A DNA stretch of 64,000 nt, taken from assembly GCA_965208025.1 (NCBI GenBank), contig OZ242302.1, positions 3,681,183 to 3,745,182 of the forward strand, given 5' to 3'. The translations under genes and the position numbers were made by a program. The stretch's first letter is position 1, and each line of letters begins with the position of its first letter. Source of the stretch: Bin80 sp965208025 (GTDB taxonomy: Bacteria; Bacteroidota; Rhodothermia; Rhodothermales; Bin80). Shown one piece after another: positions 47,040 through 56,800 of the stretch. The notes beneath the pieces were generated by a model, which was not told the DNA's origin, ran no database searches, and was given only the letters and a program-made list of their open reading frames with translations.

Positions 47040-47735
47040 ATGCTACATCCATTGATTGCCCTTCAAGCTGCTATGTCCCAGGCCGCAGGGCCTGCTCCCG
47101 CTGAAACCATTGTCCCTACCACTCCGTGGGATATTGTCCAGTATGCGAACGGCTTTGAGTACCCATTGGGAGTTCTATTTCTGCTTGGTCTCTTTCTCTT
47201 GACATCCGCCTATGTGCGCCAGTTTTTACAGTGGCGGGGCAGTGATGCAATGTTGAAGATTGAGCCTGAGAATATTTCCGCGAAAGCATTTTCAAGTGTG
47301 ATTGATCAGATCAAAACCCGAAACCCGTTTGTTATGTCGGGGACTCTCATGTTAGAGGAGTTGCAGCGTGGCGGATCGGCTCAGGCAATGATTGACTATG
47401 CCTTCCGATTCATTGAGTTGGATCATGAAAAGTACAAGGAGACCGAGCGCTACATCACCGCGATGGTTTATATTGCGCTTAGCCTTGGGCTTCTTGGGAC
47501 ACTATTGGGAATTTTTGTGCTGTTTATGAGTGGCAGCCGTCATGGTGGTTCCGACTTGGTTGGTTTGGGAATTGCAGTCGTCTCAACCATGCTCGCCTTG
47601 GTTGTACGCCTGATCCTGTGGCCTTTTAATGTTTATCTTCAAGCGATCCTGCGTAAACGTTACAACACCCTCAGGAAATGGACGATTGCCTTTGCTTATG
47701 CCCTCTCTGGGGATTCAGGTAACACATCTTCTTGA
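47040..47735 (+). CDS. ExbB/TolQ/MotA-type proton channel protein
   Basis: The 231-residue product has the MotA/TolQ/ExbB plan. The first helix is YPLGVLFLLGLFLLTSAYV, a cytoplasmic domain follows (~70-135, FSSVIDQIKTRNPFVMSGTL), and then a pair of helices, YIALSLGLLGTLLGIFVLFM and LVGLGIAVVSTMLALVVRLI. The GLLGTLLGI stretch with its small residues and the Ser-Thr of IAVVSTMLAL match the conserved proton-path helices. With the two ExbD-like proteins it would form an inner-membrane motor driven by proton motive force. It is the last gene before a hairpin at 47811. Confidence 0.85.
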   Translation: MLHPLIALQAAMSQAAGPAPAETIVPTTPWDIVQYANGFEYPLGVLFLLGLFLLTSAYVRQFLQWRGSDAMLKIEPENISAKAFSSVIDQIKTRNPFVMSGTLMLEELQRGGSAQAMIDYAFRFIELDHEKYKETERYITAMVYIALSLGLLGTLLGIFVLFMSGSRHGGSDLVGLGIAVVSTMLALVVRLILWPFNVYLQAILRKRYNTLRKWTIAFAYALSGDSGNTSS

Positions 47736-47810
47736 TTGAGTTTGTGGATCAGATCTCAGAATACCCTCTGAGGTTCTTGGTTGTATCTGATAGGTATCAC
47801 CTGCTTTTAG

Positions 47811-47831
47811 GCCAAGAGTAACGCTCTTGGC
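47811..47831 (+). terminator. Hairpin, probable terminator of the usher/ExbBD operon
   Basis: GCCAAGAG (47811-47818) and CTCTTGGC (47824-47831) form a perfect 8-bp stem with a five-base loop, 76 bases after the last gene. The downstream sequence GAGGGTTTACTCTTT is only moderately T-rich, so termination efficiency is uncertain. Confidence 0.5.
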
Positions 47832-47848
47832 GAGGGTTTACTCTTTAA

Positions 47849-48127
47849 TTGGTCCTTGCGCGTGCCTTGGGGCATTTCATTGCACGAACAGGGAATGGCC
47901 CGTCTATTTTAAGCAAGGTGCGAACCCCTGAACAATCGCGTGCAAGATCCTTTGCTGCAGAATTACTTGCACCAAGTGATTGGCTTAGACATAAAGTAGG
48001 TGCGCAAGATAACATTGAACAAGACCAAATTGATGACCTTGCTGAAGAACTTGGCGTGTCCGAATTTACTGTTCAGTGGCAAATTCAAAATCACGAAATT
48101 GCCAGGATCTCCCCCTACCCACAGTGA
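47849..48127 (+). pseudogene. Remnant of an ImmA/IrrE-type metallopeptidase
   Basis: The frame, open after a TAA at 47846, reads VLARALGHFIARTG, RSFAAELLAPSDWLRHKVG and IDDLAEELGVSEFTVQWQIQ. This is the C-terminal half of ImmA/IrrE proteins (pattern RAFAAELL-P then LA-EFGVS). The zinc helix HExxH appears as LARALGHF, lacking the catalytic Glu, and everything before it is missing. It is a broken gene or a very short catalytically dead derivative; the former is more likely. Confidence 0.5.
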
Positions 48128-49019
48128 TGGTCGCTGGTAGACCACTTTGTGATTTCTTGGTGCAATTAAAGTTACGGACTCTCCTTTTATTGCTACGGTA
48201 GAGACCATTATCCTCAAAGCGAATGATCTATGGATTTGATTCATCCATAGTCCTATCAATCATTGATTCGCACTCGTTTTTCTTCCTATAGCGGCGTTGG
48301 CTGGTAGGTCATCGTTAAATACTTTTCTCACTGACAGGATTCTTGACGAATCAAGGATGTCTGGATGATGTGAATACTATGGATCAGTTAATTGATGATC
48401 AGTTTCAGGAATTATTCGGATCAGAAACTTATCGCCGTGTTCGACGACAAAACTTTTTACGGTTTCAGGAATCCCAAGTATAGTCGTGGAAGCGTACATT
48501 TCATTGAGGCGGAGTAGCAATATCTACGCTGACCAAACACCTGTCAAACGATTGTAGAACTGCAAAGCCTCCATTGACTACTCCGTTTGAGGCTATGTAT
48601 GGAATTCACTGTTGTTGCGTCAGATATTATGTGGCAGGAGTCAGAAAGTCAACAATTAGGACAGTGGATTCATAGGATCTTGGGTTACCATAGTATGTGC
48701 AGGATTTTTTTTCTGACGTTAGAACTCAGTCAATCATTGGACATCTCAACTGTTGACATTACATTCGTTAGGATCATACCAACAATAAACCTATATTATC
48801 CTGTAGCGATCTTGATTAAATTTCACCACTCTATTTTATCTTGCGGTGGTTGACTTGGGTCAAATCATGGGTTAATACTAGATACGGAGTAATTCAATTG
48901 TACTATCTGGGGTTGTTGTAATATCTTTTTCGTGATTAAAGTACACTCTGGTGGAAAGTTAGTCTTAACTTAGTTGTTGTAATGTGTATCCTGTTGGTTG
49001 GTCAATGTAGCTTCCTTGA
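48128..49019. other. Intergenic, no gene recognised
   Basis: About 890 bases upstream of the first giant repeat-protein gene. A short frame from the ATG at 48379 (MDQLIDDQFQELFGSETYRR) looks protein-like but ends after some 34 codons and matches nothing that I know. An open frame at 48587-48853 has no recognisable content. Confidence 0.45.
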
Positions 49020-52000
49020 ATGCAGTACCATATAGATACAATATTCGTCAGACGAGGCGTCCAAGTTCTTGTACTCGTTTTGGTTTATTTTCCCATCTTC
49101 TCTGTTGGTCAGGATTATGGGAATCAGATCCATATCAAGGCGGTGACGGATCATATCCCAATCATGAGTTTACCTGCCTTTGATGACGAATTGAACGAGT
49201 TTTCAATTGGACTCAGTATGGCTTCTGAGAACATCTATACTCCAGATCCACGATTGTGGAATATGGGTTTGGGAGGTGTGAGTCCATTTCGGATTCCTGA
49301 TCCACCTGTTCATTTATTTTCCTCAGATACATTGATTGGTCCTGTATGGAGCCAGAGAATCTTGGGGTTCCCCGACGAAAATAAAGGACAGAAACATGGA
49401 GGATTTCTATCGGATCATACAGGGAAGCCCACTGGTGATCTACCCCCTGCTACAATCCTTGAAGGAAACTCATTAGAATATCTTCTCTCTCTGGATGATG
49501 CTCCTTTGACGGATGTAACTGTTCTCATTACGGGCTTTGCAGGTACACACCTTACGGTTACCCCCAATACATTCAAATTCTTCCCTACCGACTATGAAGA
49601 TAAAGTAATCACCCTTATGGCGGGTCAAGATAATGATGAGATCAATGACGAATTAACTCTTACCATCACCCTTGATGAAGGTAGAATGGATCCGCTCCAA
49701 TTAGACGTAAAGATCATAGATGACGAAATAATCTGGGAGTTGGCGCCATTAACTATATCTGAGGGTTCACGCAGGTTTGTCGATCTTAGTTTGAGATCAT
49801 TCTTTCTACCCCTTTTAGGATCCCCTTCCGGGGATGTAACGATTACCCTTACTGGACATGAAGGGACGAGTATTGCTCCAAGTACAACGACCTTTACATT
49901 TCTGGCAGATGATAGATGGGCTGGTCAGACATTGGGGTTTACAGCAAGAATTGATGGTAACGATCTGGATGAGCAAGTGTCCATTCTGTTTACCGCTGTC
50001 GGAGGTGGGTACAGTGGTTTGAAATTTTCAAGGGAGATTACCATCATAGATCGTCCTCCGCGTGAGCTTAGAATTCCAGAGGGTGAAGATATTTCTCGAA
50101 ACGGATTATCTTTGTTAGGAAATAGACCCCTCCCCAGCCACATTAGAAGAGTCGTAGCGACCTACAGCGGACATGAGGGTACAGACATCACGGTGTCCCC
50201 ATCAATTGTGGTCTACTCTAGTGAGAGATTGCAGCGAGGTTGCAGGACTATAATGGGACGCTTTTGGCCATATTGCTACCTATCAGATCCTGTGAATTTT
50301 GAGGCTGCCCATGATTTAGATACGATTGATGATCAGGTAACAGTTCTCTTTCGTGTCACGGGGCCCGTGACGGATGACAATTTTTTTCTGGGGACCCAAT
50401 TTCAATATAACATAAGAATTGAAGACGACGATGATCCTGGGCTTGTAGTGTCTGATTATTCTCTGAGTATTCCGGAGGGTGAAGCAAGAAGTTTCTCTGT
50501 CCATCTTTCAGGTCCGCCTCTCGGGGAGATCGCAAATGATGTCACCGTATCTGTTCCCGAGAGACAGGGGGATCTAATTGCATCTCCATTTAGTCTAACA
50601 TTTACGACTGATAACTGGGATCAACCTCAGTCCTTGGAGCTCACTGCCCTGGAAGATGATGATTTTCAGGATGACTTTGAAGAGATAACAGTGTCTGCTC
50701 GTGATGGTGGTGTTGATGATGAGGAAGAAATTGTGTCAGTCAGGATATTGGATAATGATCAGCCAGAACTTATCGTTTCTCCTTCTGAGGTATTTGTTAC
50801 AGAGGGAGGGAGTGAGGCCAGTTTCCGCGTGAGACTTGCAGCACAACCAGTGGATTCCGTACTTGTCACAATTCCATCGTTTGCAGACCCGAGTCTGACT
50901 CGGGATAAGTCATCTCTACTCTTTACAAGGTCTAGTTATAATACACCCCAGTTCGTAGGGGTTTTTGCAGCTGAAGACGAGGATGCAGTAAATGAAATTG
51001 AAACTATAACATTAGCCGCAAGTGGGTCTGGCTATGATGGGATAACCAAGACGGTGACGATAAAGGTCACCGATAACGATGAGGCGATGATCAGATTAAT
51101 CCCAAATTCGCTGGAGATCACCGAAGGAGGTACAGAAACATACTCGGTCAGCCTTCGGACAGCGCCCTCTGAACCCGTCACCATCACGGTCACGGGGCAT
51201 TCAGATAAAGTTGCACTGGATCAGGAGATCTTGACCTTCTCTCCGTCAAACTGGAGTGATCCTCAGACGGTCACGATCCGGGCATTGGGCGATCAAGATA
51301 CAGATAACGAACTGCTTACTCTGATTCACAGTGCCAGTGGAAGTGGCTATGACGGTGAAACCGCCAATTTAGAGGTGCTCATCAATGACCTGGGTGCTGT
51401 GACGATTTCGATTTCAGATGCTGAGATCAGTGAGGGAGCGGGTCATGTGGACTTGCAGGTGGAACTAAATACGGCGGTAGCCCCGTTGGTCAGTGTCAGG
51501 TATCAAGCTGTGGCTGAAGATGCAGAAGCCGGATCAGACTATCAGGTTTCCAGAGGAATTGTCCTGTTCAGTTCAGGATCCACGAAAGGGAAGATCCGTT
51601 TGGATATTATTGATGATGAAATTCCAGAGTCAAACGAGACGTTTACGGTGGTGCTGAGTAATGCACGGAATGCCGATATCCTCCGAGGGATCGGGCGCGT
51701 TACAATCCTTGATGATGATGGAGGGCTTATCATCAGGATTGATGATGAAGTGGCGTTTGAAGAGGATGGCAGGGTTAAGTTTACGGTACACTTGTCCCAA
51801 CCGAGTTCAGATCCGGTCATGGTCAGTTATCGGACTGAAAATGGAACGGCTATCGCGGGAGAGGATTATCTTGCGACGAGCGGAGTACTCACGTTTGCGC
51901 CCGGGATGATCAAGGAAGAGATCGTTGTGGAACTACTGACGGATGAGTTTGACTGGCGTGAGGAAACCTTTACGGTGCATTTGGAGAGTTTGGGCAAGAC

Positions 52001-53306
52001 TCAAATTGAGAAAGCGGTGGCCGTCGCAACGATTCAGGAGGCAACCTCGGTGAGTTCGGAGGTTATGAAAGCGTACACCGCGAGGTTTATCCGAACCTCA
52101 ACGGTACAGATTGTGGAGGCTTTGCACCAGCGATTCCAGTCTCGGACGGGAGCATCTTCTTGCTCGGCGGGGGAGCGAATGGTACTGGCCCAGATGTGGG
52201 GAACGACCTCTGGTTGGGAGCCTTCGCTGAGCGAGTTGCTTGCGGGGTGCCATCTATCAAGTACTCTACCCAGCGGAGGGCTCAGTGTTTGGGGACGGGG
52301 TTCCTTCACCCGATTCAATGGGCAAGGGGAGGACGCGCTTCGCCTCCGCGCAGATGTGACTACTGCGATGGTGGGGACGGATTATACATGGCGAAAAGGA
52401 TGGCTTGCTGGACTGTTGGTATCACACAGTCAGGGAGACGGGTCATTTGATGTGTTTGAGGAGTCAGGTGACTTGCATTCTGGACTTACAGGTCTGATTC
52501 CATATATATCCGTTCAGGGATCAGACTGGGGAGCATGGGTGGCGATGGGCTATGGCCAAGGCCGGACAGAGGTACAGGAACTGGAGGGGGATCTGGTCTC
52601 CATGTTTGGAACTGCAGGTGGGCACGGAGAATGGGCTTCAAATGCATCGGTTGGATTGACGGTGCATGGAGATATTTTGTATTCGGGGGCAGAGGTAGAT
52701 GAGCATACGGTTAACGTACAAGTCTACCGAGTACGCGTAGGTCTGGGGAGTGATCTAAGGGTCAGCAACGTGATCCGTCCCTATGTGGAAGCGAATGTGC
52801 GCACGGATGGGGGAAGTGCGGAGACGGGGACAGGACTTGAATTGAGTGGTGGGATCCGGTTAGCATATCCAGCATGGAGATTGAGAGGGGAGATGCGGAC
52901 GCAGGGACTGGTGATCCACAGTGCGGATGGGTTTACCGAATGGGGGCTGTCGGGATTTGTACAGTTTGGGAATGGACCAGAGGGGTTCGTGGTCTCGGTC
53001 CGTCCATCATGGGGGGTGAATCAGAACGGTGTATTGCTACGTCAGAAGACAATTATGGAAACGGCCCCAGTAGGTAGGAACCAGAACCAGATCAAGATGG
53101 AGATGGCTTATGGCCTGCCATTTCAGGCTGGTGTGATGCGATCCATGGCAGGAATGACTCAATTATTCACTGGAAGGATGTACCGTCTGGGGGTAGAATT
53201 ACAGCCGTGGGAATTTGTGAATGTATCCATGTTTGGGATAACGTATCCCATCGTCAACTCACAGAGGGGGATTGGCTTGAATTTGAGGGGAGCGGTGAGA
53301 TACTGA
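49020..53306 (+). CDS. Giant surface protein with Calx-beta-like repeats and C-terminal autotransporter-like barrel (1428 residues)
   Basis: After a signal peptide (VLVLVLVYFPIFSVGQ) and an N-terminal segment with TDHIPIMSL and PDPRLWNMG, repeats run from about residue 135 to 790. They include one unit of the DNDEAMIRLIPNSLEITEGG type. Two Calx-beta-like domains follow (~793-900, IDDEIPESNETFTVVLSNA; ~901-1005, ENGTAIAGEDYLATSGVLTF, EFDWREETFTVHLES). A helical link (SEVMKAYTARFIRTSTVQIV) leads to a ~375-residue beta-barrel (GGLSVWGRGSFTRFNGQGED, RPYVEANVRTDGGSAETGTG) ending in LRGAVRY with the terminal aromatic residue usual for outer-membrane barrels. It is thus probably a self-inserting (type V-like) surface adhesin. 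It is a clear paralogue of the next gene. Confidence 0.85.
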   Translation: MQYHIDTIFVRRGVQVLVLVLVYFPIFSVGQDYGNQIHIKAVTDHIPIMSLPAFDDELNEFSIGLSMASENIYTPDPRLWNMGLGGVSPFRIPDPPVHLFSSDTLIGPVWSQRILGFPDENKGQKHGGFLSDHTGKPTGDLPPATILEGNSLEYLLSLDDAPLTDVTVLITGFAGTHLTVTPNTFKFFPTDYEDKVITLMAGQDNDEINDELTLTITLDEGRMDPLQLDVKIIDDEIIWELAPLTISEGSRRFVDLSLRSFFLPLLGSPSGDVTITLTGHEGTSIAPSTTTFTFLADDRWAGQTLGFTARIDGNDLDEQVSILFTAVGGGYSGLKFSREITIIDRPPRELRIPEGEDISRNGLSLLGNRPLPSHIRRVVATYSGHEGTDITVSPSIVVYSSERLQRGCRTIMGRFWPYCYLSDPVNFEAAHDLDTIDDQVTVLFRVTGPVTDDNFFLGTQFQYNIRIEDDDDPGLVVSDYSLSIPEGEARSFSVHLSGPPLGEIANDVTVSVPERQGDLIASPFSLTFTTDNWDQPQSLELTALEDDDFQDDFEEITVSARDGGVDDEEEIVSVRILDNDQPELIVSPSEVFVTEGGSEASFRVRLAAQPVDSVLVTIPSFADPSLTRDKSSLLFTRSSYNTPQFVGVFAAEDEDAVNEIETITLAASGSGYDGITKTVTIKVTDNDEAMIRLIPNSLEITEGGTETYSVSLRTAPSEPVTITVTGHSDKVALDQEILTFSPSNWSDPQTVTIRALGDQDTDNELLTLIHSASGSGYDGETANLEVLINDLGAVTISISDAEISEGAGHVDLQVELNTAVAPLVSVRYQAVAEDAEAGSDYQVSRGIVLFSSGSTKGKIRLDIIDDEIPESNETFTVVLSNARNADILRGIGRVTILDDDGGLIIRIDDEVAFEEDGRVKFTVHLSQPSSDPVMVSYRTENGTAIAGEDYLATSGVLTFAPGMIKEEIVVELLTDEFDWREETFTVHLESLGKTQIEKAVAVATIQEATSVSSEVMKAYTARFIRTSTVQIVEALHQRFQSRTGASSCSAGERMVLAQMWGTTSGWEPSLSELLAGCHLSSTLPSGGLSVWGRGSFTRFNGQGEDALRLRADVTTAMVGTDYTWRKGWLAGLLVSHSQGDGSFDVFEESGDLHSGLTGLIPYISVQGSDWGAWVAMGYGQGRTEVQELEGDLVSMFGTAGGHGEWASNASVGLTVHGDILYSGAEVDEHTVNVQVYRVRVGLGSDLRVSNVIRPYVEANVRTDGGSAETGTGLELSGGIRLAYPAWRLRGEMRTQGLVIHSADGFTEWGLSGFVQFGNGPEGFVVSVRPSWGVNQNGVLLRQKTIMETAPVGRNQNQIKMEMAYGLPFQAGVMRSMAGMTQLFTGRMYRLGVELQPWEFVNVSMFGITYPIVNSQRGIGLNLRGAVRY

Positions 53307-53823
53307 TTGAGGGGGTATACAATCGGCCGTGAAGCCAGTGGTTTTGAGTTTGGCTACTATAATCTCCCGCACTGCTTTTTGGAGAGGGGGAATTCGAATT
53401 GTTCTGGTGAATGAATACAGTCATAGATTCCTGTTCAACAACACATGCCATGACGAATGGCGACAAAACTATGTACGGTCCAGGGATATATGATTAAGGT
53501 ACAAATTCACGAATTTTCCTGAGAGGGAAAATCTGTCCGCACATGGGAAGACAGTGTCCGCGTTTAATTAACAGGAACAACCCTGATTACTCGTACTTGT
53601 TTGGCATCCAAGAGAATTAGGATCTCAAAATTTGTACGATATTCATTCAATTGGGTGAAGAATAAACATTTTATTATTGATCCGAGTTATCATAATTGTA
53701 ATGTTGGATATAGTTATACGCTCATTCTGATTATTGAATACGTTCTATCTGAAATTTGCTGATGTATTAGTTAGTTTCTGTTAGTATTATCACCAGTGAT
53801 TGCTGAGTTCTCTCATTTGACAC
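53307..53823. other. Intergenic between the two giant paralogues
   Basis: No gene. The first ~60 bases after the stop (GGGGGTATACAATCGGCCGTG onward, truncated here) recur almost unchanged after the second paralogue at about 61000, so the duplicated unit extends past the coding region. The rest is AT-rich and likely contains the promoter of the second gene. Confidence 0.6.
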
Positions 53824-56800
53824 ATGCAGCATCATTTCGTGACATTCTTCATCAGTCGAGGGCTACTGGCTCTTGGACTCCTATTGGCCTGTCTGCCCTT
53901 CGTTTCCGTTGGCCAAGACCATGTGCCACAGTTCCAGATCAAAGTACCTACGGATCATTTCCCAATCTCGAGTTTAGCCAAATCTGAGGAGGACCTGCAC
54001 GGGTTTTCCTCTGGCTTTGGAGTGGGAACTGTGGGTTTAAATCGACCTGATCCGCAGCCGTGGAATCTGGGTGGTATGAACCAAGTTCGGTTTCCCGATC
54101 CATCCATTCAAGCATTTTCTTCTGGTCCATTGATCGGTCCTGTATGGAGCCATGAAACCTCCAACCCGTCCCTCAGGAGTTATGGACAGAATCTTGGCGA
54201 AGAATTTTGGGACAGTCAAGGGAAGGCCAATGATGATCCAATTTCTCTACAGATTCTCGAAGAAAATTCAAAAGAATTCAGACTCAACATAGATGAGGCG
54301 CCTTTAACTGATGTAACTGTGGCCGTTACGGGCTTTGCAGGGACAGACCTCACCGTGAGCCCCAGTACGTTTACCCTTACGCCTACCGACTATGAAGATA
54401 AAACAATTACCCTGACGGCGGGGCAGGATGATGATGAGATCAATGACGAAGTAGCGCTCACTATTTCCTACAACGGCGAGACTGAATTCGTTTTAGAAGT
54501 AGAAATTGTAGACGACGAACAGATCTGGGAACTATCCCCATTAATCGTTGAAGAGGGCGCAAGTCGTGTGCCGAATATACCTCTGGCTGGTTACTTTCGT
54601 CCAATTCTGGGACTCCCCACTGGCGATGTCTCTGTTACGCTTACTGGATATGAAGGGAGTACACTTATTCCGCGTCCAACGACGTTTGAGTTTCTGGAAA
54701 ATGACTTATGGATCTCTCAGCCTCTAGTATTACTCAGTGAACTTGATGATGATTCTGAGAATGAGGAAGTGACGCTTCTGTTTACTGCTTCGGGAGGAGG
54801 CTACACGGGCTTGAAATACTCCATCGTGGTAACCATTGAAGAGGTCGCTCCATATTTGATTACGATTCCAGAGGGAACAGGAGGACGTCTGCCAAAAATT
54901 ACCTTACTTTCACAGGAATCGTACCCATCGTACTTTGGTGCATTCGTATCAACTTTTAGTGGACATGAGGATTCGGATCTATCTGTAACCCCATCAAGTG
55001 TCAGCCATCCAATAGACGATGCAACAGTATGCTATAGTAACGACATTGAATGGCCGTATTGCTGGGATCCAATAGAGGATGTATTTTTGGATGCTGCCCA
55101 TGATGCAGACGATCAAGATGATCAGATCACATTGCTACTTCGGGTCACAGGGCCCGACCGTGAAGAAAACTATTTTCTTGGCGTATCTTACAAATTTATT
55201 GTAACTATTGAAGACGATGATGACCCTGGAATTGAAGTCTCGCCTGTTACTCTGCGTATTCCAGAAGGTGAAACGAGAAGTGTTACCATCCGGCTTACGG
55301 ATGAACCTCTCGAGAATGCCGGAACTGAAGATGTGACCGTCACAATTCCTGAAAGCGAAGGTGATTTTTTGACCATATCTCCTTCCAGTCTGACATTTAC
55401 AAATGCAAACTGGAATGAGTGGCAGTCCGTACAATTTACTGCTCAACAGGATGATGATTTTCAGGATCACATAGAAAGATTTATTGTGGCTGCTAGTGGC
55501 GGTGGTTACGATGGTGAGAAAGAAAGAGTAACGGTTCTGATTGTGGATGATGATGAGCCAGGACTTATCGTTTCTCCACCTGAGGTATTTGTTCCTGAAG
55601 GAGGAGAGGCGAATTTCTCGGTGACCCTTGCAGCACGACCTTCGGGGCGCCTTGTACTTGTGAGAGTACCAACATTTGAAGATCCAGCACTGACTCGGGA
55701 TGCAGATTTACTACTCTTTTTCAGGTCTCAATACAATACTCCCTCCGTAAGGGTTTTTGCCGCTGAGGATCCAGATGCGGTGGATGAAACTGAATCCATT
55801 ACGTTAGTTGCGAGTGGGGGCGGCTACGATGACATCACCCAGGAGGTGACAATCAAGGTCATTGATAACGATCATGCAGGGATTGCACTTTCTACTTCTT
55901 CGCTGAATTTAACCGAAGGAGACTTAAAAACGTATTCTGTACGACTAACGTCTTCACCATCTTCGCAAGTAACCATCAACATTGTTGAATCGGGCGATGG
56001 GGGGATCACCTTTTCGTCCCAAGTACTTCGCTTTACCGCTTCAAATTGGGATGAGCCGCAGGAGGTGAGTGTGCAAGCGACACAAGATGACAATTCGTTT
56101 GGTGAAGTTTCTACCCTGACCCATACGGCAACCAGTACAGACTTGGGCTACCATGAGCAGGCAGAAATGCTGACGGTCACGGTGAGGGATGATGATCATG
56201 CAGGGATTGAGTTAACTCCTCCTTCACTGAATATCGTGGAGGAAGGTACCCGACCCTACTCGGTTCGTCTCCTGTCTCAGCCAGTTGAACGGGTGACCAT
56301 CAACATTGTCGAATCGGGAGGAGTTGTAAAATTTTCGCCCCAAGTGCTCCACTTTGAAACTTCTAACTGGAATAAGCCGCAGGAGGTGACGGTGCGTGGA
56401 GATCCAGATGATAATTCAATCAGCGAAGCCTCTTCCTTAATCCATACGGCAACCAGTTCGGATCCTAGTTATCATGAACAGACAGCAACCCTCACGATCA
56501 CCGTGACGGATAATGATGTAGCAGAGATCAAATTAGATCCCACTTCCTTGAATGTGACGGAGGGGGGTGCAAAAACCTACTCCGGCCAGCTTTCTTCAGA
56601 GCCGATTGAGCCCGTAACGATTTGGATTAACGAATCGGGAGGGGTGGTCACCTTTTCCCCATTGGTGCTTCGCTTTTCGGCTTCCAACTGGAATGTGCCG
56701 CAGGAGGTTACCGTACAAGGGGAACCCGATGACAATTCAACCAATGAGAACACGTTTCTGATTCACACAGTAGCGAGTTCAGGTATTGATTACAACGGAA

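Noticed and set aside
41167..47735. Zorya-type defence system because of ExbB/ExbD-like (ZorA/ZorB-like) genes
   Set aside because: The B-like subunits lack an OmpA-like peptidoglycan-binding domain, and there is no ZorC/ZorD helicase; usher, lipoprotein and exported proteins point to the envelope instead.
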